DNA from: Flavobacterium sp. 1355 | GTDB taxonomy: Bacteria > Bacteroidota > Bacteroidia > Flavobacteriales > Flavobacteriaceae | Direction of reading: 5' to 3' | Assembly: GCF_017833415.1 (NCBI RefSeq) | Contig: NZ_JAFICC010000005.1 | Coordinates: forward strand, 248,001-312,000 | DNA length: 64,000 nt | Shown: piece by piece, positions 58,138-64,000 of the stretch | Numbering within the stretch: the first letter of the stretch is position 1 | How the letters are laid out: every line of letters starts with the position of its first letter | The notes under the pieces: generated by a model | What the model was told of the DNA's origin: nothing | What the model saw: the letters and a program-made list of their open reading frames with translations, nothing else | The model's database searches: none | Translations under genes and position numbers: made by a program

Positions 58138-59370
58138 ATGAAAAAGAATAGCACACTAGCTTTATTCTCAGCTTTAATAGCTTTTACTGCATTTTCCTGC
58201 AGTAGTGATGACAATAAACCCGGAGATAACACAGGCGGAGTTGATACAGGAAAAACAAAATATATCATTACAGCCACAACTGGTGCATCTGGAGTTGCAG
58301 ATTATTTATTAACTGCCGATGATATCTCGACAGGGACAATATCTACAAATGGAAACGGAGTGGAGCAGGATGGGACATATCGTTATTATATTACAGCTCA
58401 AAACAATTTTTTCAGTTTACTTTACGGGCAAGGAAACCCTGGAGCTGTAACAACCTATAATTTAAATGCTGAAGGTAAATTAGTTAAAAAATCAAATTTT
58501 CAGGCAGAAACTGTTCACGTTTTTGCAGCTGTAAATAAAGATATTTTAACCGTTAAAGTACCAAGAAGCGGTGATGCTTCTATTGCTATGATGTTCAAAA
58601 TTGATGCAGAAAAGTCACTTATAACAGGTCAGGCGCAACAAGATACTAAGAAATTAGCCGGAAATGGAGAAAGAGCTTTCTTTACATGGGCAACTCAGGT
58701 TGGTGATAAAGTTTTTATGCCATACATGAGCATCAAAGGAGACGGAGTTGATAACTTCGGAACTGTAAATCCGGATAGTACATGGGTTGCGGTTTATAAT
58801 TATCCTGAACTTAAATTAGAGAAAGTAATCAAAGATAACCGTACAAGTTATTTAGGAGCGTATTTTACAAATGGATTAATTCAGGACGAAAATGGAGATG
58901 CTTACGGATTCTCTGGCGCAATTGCTACAAGCAATAATGTTTTGGTGTCTAAAAAACATTCTGCAGTTGTAAAAATCAAAAAAGGAACTACAGAATTTGA
59001 CCAGTCTTATTTCTTTGATGTAGAAGAAAAATCAGGAGGATACAAAATCTCTTCTTCAAGCTATATTTCAAACGGAAAAGTTTTACTGGTAATGTTCGGA
59101 AATGCTGGTAAAAACAACGGAGCTGCTAAATTGGCTGTTGCAGATGTATACAACCAGACTTTTAAATGGGTAACAAATGTACCTGAAACGATCACTTTTG
59201 CAACTACACGTTACAATATCACAACTGAAGATGGTAATTCTTCTGTTATCGGAATCAATACTCCTGACGGAAACTGGATCTACTCAATCAACGGATCTAC
59301 AGGAGTGGCTGTAAGAGGTATGAAAGTAGAAGGCGGTCAGATTACTGCTATCGCTAAGTTAAAATACTAA
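58138..59370 (+). CDS. DUF4374 surface lipoprotein
   Basis: 410 residues. The lipobox FSC gives a lipidated Cys21, followed by SSDDNKPGD, the Ser-Asp-Asp pattern for surface export in this group. The rest is a seven-bladed-propeller-like DUF4374 domain (YIITATTGASGVADYLLTADDISTGTISTNG). In Bacteroidota it accompanies TonB receptors for siderophores and is thought to help capture or hand over the ligand. It lies 27 bases after the receptor gene. A hairpin follows it. Confidence 0.93.
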   Translation: MKKNSTLALFSALIAFTAFSCSSDDNKPGDNTGGVDTGKTKYIITATTGASGVADYLLTADDISTGTISTNGNGVEQDGTYRYYITAQNNFFSLLYGQGNPGAVTTYNLNAEGKLVKKSNFQAETVHVFAAVNKDILTVKVPRSGDASIAMMFKIDAEKSLITGQAQQDTKKLAGNGERAFFTWATQVGDKVFMPYMSIKGDGVDNFGTVNPDSTWVAVYNYPELKLEKVIKDNRTSYLGAYFTNGLIQDENGDAYGFSGAIATSNNVLVSKKHSAVVKIKKGTTEFDQSYFFDVEEKSGGYKISSSSYISNGKVLLVMFGNAGKNNGAAKLAVADVYNQTFKWVTNVPETITFATTRYNITTEDGNSSVIGINTPDGNWIYSINGSTGVAVRGMKVEGGQITAIAKLKY

Positions 59371-59383
59371 AATTGTTTTTTTG

Positions 59384-59417
59384 AACCGTAAGGCTCTCTG
59401 GGGCCTGCGGTTTTTTT
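59384..59417 (+). terminator. terminator between DUF4374 and PepSY genes
   Basis: AACCG...CGGTT with an inner AGGC/GCCT stem and a run of seven T. It lies within the presumed operon, so the PepSY gene would be expressed by partial readthrough or from its own promoter. Confidence 0.7.
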
Positions 59418-59440
59418 ATTTATTTTATACTCTTTAATAT

Positions 59441-60847
59441 ATGTTTTCTTCTTCGTCAAAACCAAATAAGAAAAAAAGTAAAAAATCGCTTTTTAAGCGT
59501 ATAATGGCCTGGCTGCATTTGTGGCTCGGATTAGCTTCCGGTATTATAGTGGTCATTGTCAGTTTAACCGGTTGTATTTATGTTTTTGAAAATGAAATCA
59601 GAGATTTTACCGAAGACTGGCGTTTTGTAAAACCTCAGGAACAGGCGTTTTTATTACCATCACAATTAGTTACCATTGCTGATAAGGAGATGAAAGGCAA
59701 ACATGCCAAAAGTGTCACTTTTGGAGCAAAAGATGAAGCGGCTATCGTAGGGTATTTTACCGAAAAAAAAGAAGGTAAAGACAAAGGCAGAGAAGACAGA
59801 AAAGAGATTAATAAAGACAAAAAACAGACCGAAGCTGCTAAAAACAGTGACGGAAAAAGAGAGGGAGAAAAGAAAAAAGGAAAAGAAGAAAAAACCAAGA
59901 AAAGAAGAGGCGGTATTTTTACCAGTGTCTACATGAACCCTTATACAGGTGAAGTGCTAAATGTTAAGTCTGTTTCAAGAAGTGATTCGCCCGATTTTTT
60001 CAGATTTATTCTTAACGGGCACCGCGCTTTATGGCTTCCGTATGATATAGGACGGCCAATTGTTGGAGTTGCAGTTCTTATTTTTGTCTTTTTGCTGATT
60101 TCAGGAATCGTATTATGGTGGCCAACAAAATGGATCAAATCAATTCGCGATAAAAGTTTTAAGATTAAATGGTCAGCAACATTCAAACGCCTGAATTATG
60201 ATTTGCATAATGTACTCGGTTTTTACAGTATGATTTTTCTGTTATTTATTTCTGTAACCGGTTTGGTTTGGAGTTTTAACTGGTGGAGTAAATCTTTATA
60301 TTGGGTAACATCCGGAGGAAAACCATTAATAGAAAGCCGTGAATCACCAAAATCAGATACTACACATATTGCGGCATTTAACATAACAACGGTGGATAAA
60401 CTGCTAAAAAATATTTCAAAAGAAAACCCACAAGCTTCCGGAATTATGATCACGATTCCAGAAAAACCTTCAGATGCTATAGGCGCTTTTGTGTATAAAC
60501 AAAAAAATACATTCTATAACATGGACCGTTATAGTTTTGACCAGCAGACACTCAAAGAAATTTCTATAAAAACACCTTTTTCAGGAAAGTATATAGAAGC
60601 CAATTTACCCGATAAAATCAGAAGAATGAATTATGATATTCATGTCGGAAGCGTATTGGGACTTACAGGAAAGTTTCTGGCTTTTTTTGCCAGTCTTATT
60701 TCTGCCAGTTTACCTATAACAGGATTTATAATCTGGTGGGGAAAACAGAAGTTTGGTAAAAAATCAAACACAAAACCCAAAGTAACAGATAAATCAGTTT
60801 CAGTTACTAAGATAAAAACAATAGCAGAAAAAGAAGTTGCTGTTTAA
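59441..60847 (+). CDS. PepSY-associated transmembrane protein with Lys-rich insert
   Basis: 468 residues. The family layout is clear: helix at about 26-48 (WLHLWLGLASGIIVVIVSLTGCIYVFE), HRALWLPYDIGRPIVGVAVLIFVFLLISGIVLWWP, NYDLHNVLGFYSMIFLLFISVTGLVWSF and NYDIHVGSVLGLTGKFLAFFASLISASLPITGFIIWW. Conserved His residues are suited to haem or iron chemistry. Members reduce siderophore iron or energise uptake at the inner membrane. Residues 109-157 are an unusual periplasmic insert, nearly all Lys, Glu, Asp and Arg, with no family counterpart that I recall. It closes the siderophore cluster. Confidence 0.93.
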   Translation: MFSSSSKPNKKKSKKSLFKRIMAWLHLWLGLASGIIVVIVSLTGCIYVFENEIRDFTEDWRFVKPQEQAFLLPSQLVTIADKEMKGKHAKSVTFGAKDEAAIVGYFTEKKEGKDKGREDRKEINKDKKQTEAAKNSDGKREGEKKKGKEEKTKKRRGGIFTSVYMNPYTGEVLNVKSVSRSDSPDFFRFILNGHRALWLPYDIGRPIVGVAVLIFVFLLISGIVLWWPTKWIKSIRDKSFKIKWSATFKRLNYDLHNVLGFYSMIFLLFISVTGLVWSFNWWSKSLYWVTSGGKPLIESRESPKSDTTHIAAFNITTVDKLLKNISKENPQASGIMITIPEKPSDAIGAFVYKQKNTFYNMDRYSFDQQTLKEISIKTPFSGKYIEANLPDKIRRMNYDIHVGSVLGLTGKFLAFFASLISASLPITGFIIWWGKQKFGKKSNTKPKVTDKSVSVTKIKTIAEKEVAV

Positions 60848-60885
60848 GATTTTACAATTGTTTACTTCTTTTTTTTTGATAACTG

Positions 60886-60917
60886 AAAAGGCAAAACTTT
60901 ATGAGTTTTGCCTTTTT
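60886..60917. terminator. bidirectional terminator
   Basis: AAAAGGCAAAACT and AGTTTTGCCTTTT form a 13-bp stem with a 5-base loop, an A-run before and a T-run after. It ends both the PepSY gene (+) and the esterase gene (-). Confidence 0.9.
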
Positions 60918-60930
60918 TAATTTGTGTGAT

Positions 60931-61875
60931 TTAATTTTTAAATCCGTTGTTTTTCAGCCATTCCTCGCATTGTTTTGTCCAGAATTTGCTTGTATCATTT
61001 ACACCTAATCCAAAACCGTGTCCGCCTTTTTCATACAAATGTAATTCAGCCGTAACTTTATTTTTTTTAAGCGCTAAATAATAATTAATGCTATTTTCAG
61101 GAATTACGACTTCATCATCAGTAGCATGAATCAGGAACGCTGAAGGCGTCTGAGCCGTAACCTTTTTCTCATTAGAAAAAGAATCAATTAATTCCTGCGA
61201 AGGATTATTTCCCAATAAGCTGATTTGTGACCCTTTATGTGTTATTTCATTCTGCATAGAAACTACAGGGTAAATTAAAAGCGAAAAATCTGGGCGTGCA
61301 CTTGCTTTAGAAGCCGTTTCATAGACTTTATCATCATAATGTGTAGACAGGGTTGAGGCCAGATGCCCTCCTGCAGAGAATCCCATAACACCAATTTTAT
61401 TTGGATCAATATTCCATTTTGCAGCATTTTGTCTCACAATTCGAATCGATTCCTGAGCGTCCTGCAAAGGGCCAATCGTTTTGTCTATCATGATTTTATC
61501 ATTTGGTAGTCTGTATTTTAGAACAAAAGCCGCAATCCCGATATTATTAAACCATTCTGCAACTTTAGTGCCTTCCTTGTCAATAGCCAAATGAGTGTAT
61601 CCTCCGCCAGGGAAAATAACAACAGCAGTCTGGTTTGGTTTCATTTCTTTTGGTAAAAATACACTAAGCGTAGGTGTTGCAACCAAGCAGGTACTTTGTA
61701 CTTTTCCATCTTTTATTTCTTCTTTTTCTTTATAATCAGAGACTTTGAGCTGTCCCGGAATTTTATTCCAAAGCGGAATTACCTGATTCTGAGCCTGAAG
61801 TTGGTTTATCATTCCTAAACATAAAAACAGATTTAAGAATACTTTTTTTAAGATGGAGATTTTTAATTTTTTCAT
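60931..61875 (-). CDS. secreted alpha/beta-hydrolase, carbohydrate acetylesterase-like
   Basis: 314 residues, signal peptide to about residue 28 (LQAQ). The oxyanion region VVIFPGGGYTHLA, the nucleophile elbow GVMGFSAGGHLAS, the acid in HATDDEVVIPENS and the final YEKGGHGFGLG complete the catalytic triad of an esterase of the BD-FAE/acetyl-xylan-esterase type. The neighbouring hexuronate transporter and kduI suggest that it de-acetylates pectin or another uronide. It is divergent from the transporter gene with a 421-base gap. Confidence 0.88.
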   Translation of the reverse strand: MKKLKISILKKVFLNLFLCLGMINQLQAQNQVIPLWNKIPGQLKVSDYKEKEEIKDGKVQSTCLVATPTLSVFLPKEMKPNQTAVVIFPGGGYTHLAIDKEGTKVAEWFNNIGIAAFVLKYRLPNDKIMIDKTIGPLQDAQESIRIVRQNAAKWNIDPNKIGVMGFSAGGHLASTLSTHYDDKVYETASKASARPDFSLLIYPVVSMQNEITHKGSQISLLGNNPSQELIDSFSNEKKVTAQTPSAFLIHATDDEVVIPENSINYYLALKKNKVTAELHLYEKGGHGFGLGVNDTSKFWTKQCEEWLKNNGFKN

Positions 61876-62158
61876 TTTAATACAATTAGCTAGCGTTTAT
61901 TTTGAATACAATCAAAAATAGAAATTTCTTGATGAACAAGAGACATACAATCAAAAAATTGCTTCATTCTCAGTGAATCTAAAGTATCATTTAAAATTCA
62001 GCAAAAACGAATCAAATCGGTACAATTTTATTACCTAAAACGGATGATTTTCGTATATTGACTTTTAACATATATATTGTTTAATATGTAATTTAGTATT
62101 GTATTTTTTGTATGATATATTTATTTATATTGATAAAATAATTTTTTATTTAATTTTT

Positions 62159-62188
62159 TTGGATTATAACTATTAAAAACTATATTTG
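62159..62188 (+). promoter_or_regulatory. promoter of the hexuronate transporter gene
   Basis: TTG (62159-62161), a 19-base spacer and TATATTTG (62181-62188) fit the Bacteroidota consensus exactly. The operator begins with the next base. The leader before the start codon at 62297 is about 100 bases long. Confidence 0.8.
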
Positions 62189-62202
62189 TGCAATCGATTA
62201 CA
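62189..62202 (+). promoter_or_regulatory. LacI-type operator (copy 1)
   Basis: TGCAATCGATTACA has the palindromic AATCGATT core with central CG, as in LacI-family sites. It abuts the -7 box, covering the transcription start. The same 14 bases recur at 63929-63942 in the same position. Confidence 0.8.
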
Positions 62203-62296
62203 TTATTTGATTTTTTTGCTTTTATTTCAATTTTATGCAATAAGAGTTTTGAGAGTTAAACATCTGATAATTATAAATTTATAATAAACCATTACC

Positions 62297-63766
62297 ATGA
62301 ACCAAACAAATTCAGTCACAATGAATAAGACAAGCACTACTGTCGGAAAATATCGCTGGAGCATATGTGCATTGTTATTTTTTGCAACCACAATCAATTA
62401 CTTAGACAGGCAGGTACTTTCTTTAACATGGAGTGATTTTATTGCTCCTGAATTTCATTGGACAAACAATGACTACGGAAATATTACAGCTCTGTTTTCT
62501 ATTTTTTATGCAGTTTCATTATTATTTGCCGGAAGGTTTGTCGATTGGTTAGATACAAAAAAGGGATTTTTGTGGGCTATTGGTATTTGGTCTGTTGGTG
62601 CTTGTCTGCATGCATTTTGCGGGATTGCAACTTCAGGAATAATTTCAGGTGAATGGTTTGTTGGCTTTGAAGGAGCAAAAAATGTTATTGAAAATGTGCA
62701 CGATACGGCAAGGGTAATTAATGTAAGTGTTGCATTATTCATTTTTGCCCGTTTTGTTTTGGCAGTAGGAGAGGCAGGAAATTTTCCCGCAGCCATAAAA
62801 ACTACAGCAGAATATTTTCCTAAAAAAGACAGGGCTTTTGCTACCAGTATTTTTAATGCAGGAGCCACAGTTGGAGCTCTGGCAGCACCAATTACAATTC
62901 CGTTTATTGCAAAATCTTTTGGCTGGGAAATGTCTTTTATAATCATTGGAGCATTAGGATTTGTATGGATGGGATTCTGGATGTTTATGTACGATAAACC
63001 AGAAAGACATGTAAAAGTTACTCAGGAAGAATTAGCTTATATTCAACAAGATGAAATTGCAGATAGTAAAATTGTAGGTTTTGTGCCTGAAACAAATTCA
63101 AAAGTATCGCTTGCAGATTGCTTTAAATACAAACAAACCTGGGCTTTTGCCTTCGGAAAATTTATGACAGACGGTGTTTGGTGGTTCTTTTTATTCTGGA
63201 CACCGGCCTATTTGAGTTCTGTTTACGGAATGGATTCTACACAGGCAGCATTACCCTTATTTGTACTTTATATGATTACGTTATTGTCTATTATTGGCGG
63301 ATGGCTTCCGACTTATTTCGTAGAAAAAAAGGGGATGAATCCGTATGAAGGCAGAATGAGAGCTATGCTGATTTTTGCATTTTTTCCGCTATTAGCATTA
63401 ATAGCTCAGCCATTAGGCTATATAAGTTACTGGGTTCCGGTAATTATTATTGGGATTGCCGGTGCTGCGCATCAATCATGGTCGGCAAATATTTTTACAA
63501 CAGTTGGAGATATGTTTCCTAAAAAAGCCATTGCAACCATTACAGGAATTGGTGGTCTGGCAGGAGGAATCGGATCAACATTGATTAATAAAGGATCTGG
63601 AGTTTTGTTTGATCATGCTAAAGAAACCAATATGGCTTTTATGGGATTTAAAGGTATTGAAGCTGGATATTTTATTATTTTCTCTATTTGCGCAGTTTGC
63701 TATCTAACGGGTTGGATTGTTATGAAATCATTGGTGCCAAAATACAGCCCAATTACAAATCTTTAA
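62297..63766 (+). CDS. MFS hexuronate transporter (ExuT-like)
   Basis: 489 residues, twelve membrane helices. INYLDRQVLSLTWSDF, the loop DWLDTKKGFLWAIGIWSVGACLHAF, GEAGNFPAAIKTTAEYFPKKDRAFATSIFNAGATVGAL and WWFFLFWTPAYLSSVYGMD are typical of the anion:cation symporter branch that takes up hexuronates. The second ATG, 13 codons in, is an equally good start. It is followed by a probable kduI, under the same operator, so it should import galacturonate, glucuronate or an unsaturated breakdown product. The 40-residue segment after helix 3 is longer than in ExuT. Confidence 0.93.
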   Translation: MNQTNSVTMNKTSTTVGKYRWSICALLFFATTINYLDRQVLSLTWSDFIAPEFHWTNNDYGNITALFSIFYAVSLLFAGRFVDWLDTKKGFLWAIGIWSVGACLHAFCGIATSGIISGEWFVGFEGAKNVIENVHDTARVINVSVALFIFARFVLAVGEAGNFPAAIKTTAEYFPKKDRAFATSIFNAGATVGALAAPITIPFIAKSFGWEMSFIIIGALGFVWMGFWMFMYDKPERHVKVTQEELAYIQQDEIADSKIVGFVPETNSKVSLADCFKYKQTWAFAFGKFMTDGVWWFFLFWTPAYLSSVYGMDSTQAALPLFVLYMITLLSIIGGWLPTYFVEKKGMNPYEGRMRAMLIFAFFPLLALIAQPLGYISYWVPVIIIGIAGAAHQSWSANIFTTVGDMFPKKAIATITGIGGLAGGIGSTLINKGSGVLFDHAKETNMAFMGFKGIEAGYFIIFSICAVCYLTGWIVMKSLVPKYSPITNL

Positions 63767-63920
63767 TGCATTTTTTAGGATCCAATTTATTAGTAAAAAT
63801 TAAATTAAAAGTCTCTTTACTTCAACTTTAATGTTTACTTTTAGAGCTAAAAAAATCAATAAGTGTATAATCAACACAAATAATTTTTGATTTGCATTAT
63901 GATTTTTGAAGATAAAAATA

Positions 63921-63928
63921 TAATTTTG
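63921..63928 (+). promoter_or_regulatory. -7 box of the kduI gene
   Basis: TAATTTTG matches TAnnTTTG and abuts the operator just as at the transporter gene. TTG occurs only at poor spacing (12 bases), so the -33 element is weak. Confidence 0.65.
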
Positions 63929-63942
63929 TGCAATCGATTACA
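63929..63942 (+). promoter_or_regulatory. LacI-type operator (copy 2)
   Basis: TGCAATCGATTACA, identical over 14 bases to the site at 62189-62202 and in the same place relative to the -7 box, 14 bases before the start codon at 63957. Confidence 0.8.
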
Positions 63943-63956
63943 TTAAATTAAAAATT

Positions 63957-64000
63957 ATGACAAAATATAGTTCAAGATACGCGTCAAGCCCAGAAGCTGT
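63957..64000 (+). CDS. kduI: 5-keto-4-deoxyuronate isomerase, N-terminal fragment
   Basis: Only 15 residues are in the window: MTKYSSRYASSPEAV, cut by the window end. From memory this resembles the N terminus of Bacteroidota KduI, which converts 4-deoxy-5-ketouronate from pectin or glycosaminoglycan breakdown. Its place after a hexuronate transporter under the same operator agrees. The identification rests on a short sequence plus context. Confidence 0.6.
   Translation, partial: MTKYSSRYASSPEA

Larger units (their letters stand above)
61876..62296. other. divergent promoter region of the uronate locus
   Basis: Non-coding and AT-rich. It holds a possible -7 box TATTTTTG on the minus strand at 61913-61920 for the esterase, and the strong promoter plus operator at 62159-62202 for the transporter. 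Confidence 0.65.

Overview
The window is a chromosomal stretch of a Flavobacterium-like member of the Bacteroidota. The evidence is the low GC content, A-rich leaders with no Shine-Dalgarno sequence, repeated matches to the Bacteroidota -7 promoter box TAnnTTTG, SusC/SusD proteins, and lipoproteins with acidic residues straight after the lipobox cysteine. No rRNA, tRNA, CRISPR array, phage or transposase gene was seen.

Layout. 449-10106 (+) is a polysaccharide utilisation locus: two secreted accessory proteins, a SusC transporter, a SusD lipoprotein, a GH71/99-like lipoprotein and a GH97 enzyme. Its catalytic motifs point to an alpha-glucan. 10263-15050 holds an outer-membrane barrel, a DUF6526 protein, a deoxyinosine-type DNA glycosylase, an AraC regulator and a MarR-acetyltransferase fusion with a clear operator. 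15188-22167 (-) holds an MlaE-MlaF-MlaD lipid ABC system followed by AsmA, a low-affinity iron permease-like protein and an FAD oxidoreductase. 22447-25753 (-) pairs a glycosyltransferase with an overlapping GH130 phosphorylase. 26029-30097 holds small stress and housekeeping genes (DUF1328, DinB, VOC, DoxX, GNAT, Crp/Fnr).

30324-37103 (-) is a TetR-controlled RND efflux operon (adaptor, pump, outer-membrane factor). It has five copies of one operator-like palindrome and a 37-codon ORF that looks like a copy of the start of the outer-membrane factor. 37147-38150 and 40482-41340 are rich in repeats and hairpins, with a cupin, a PfpI-family gene, a small lipoprotein and a tiny YjzC-like gene around them. 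41383-47246 (-) is a second RND system, whose pump carries a canonical EF-hand loop in its cytoplasmic linker. A histidine kinase and LytTR regulator diverge from it across a 35-bp perfect palindrome, followed by two PepSY-like paralogues. 50313-54459 (-) holds two SDR enzymes, an AraC regulator, a 2'-5' RNA ligase-like protein and a receiver-like small protein.

54587-60847 is a siderophore-type uptake cluster: an AraC regulator divergent from a TonB receptor, a DUF4374 lipoprotein and a PepSY membrane protein. 60931-64000 begins a uronate locus: a carbohydrate esterase, a hexuronate-type MFS transporter and the first 44 bases of a probable kduI. The transporter and kduI have the same 14-bp LacI-type operator placed directly after the -7 box. 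The densest unexplained structure is the set of intergenic repeats: octamer-period arrays, long inverted repeats beginning TGTCATCCTGA, a three-copy ~184-bp tandem repeat, and two elements with a variable hairpin between fixed flanks.
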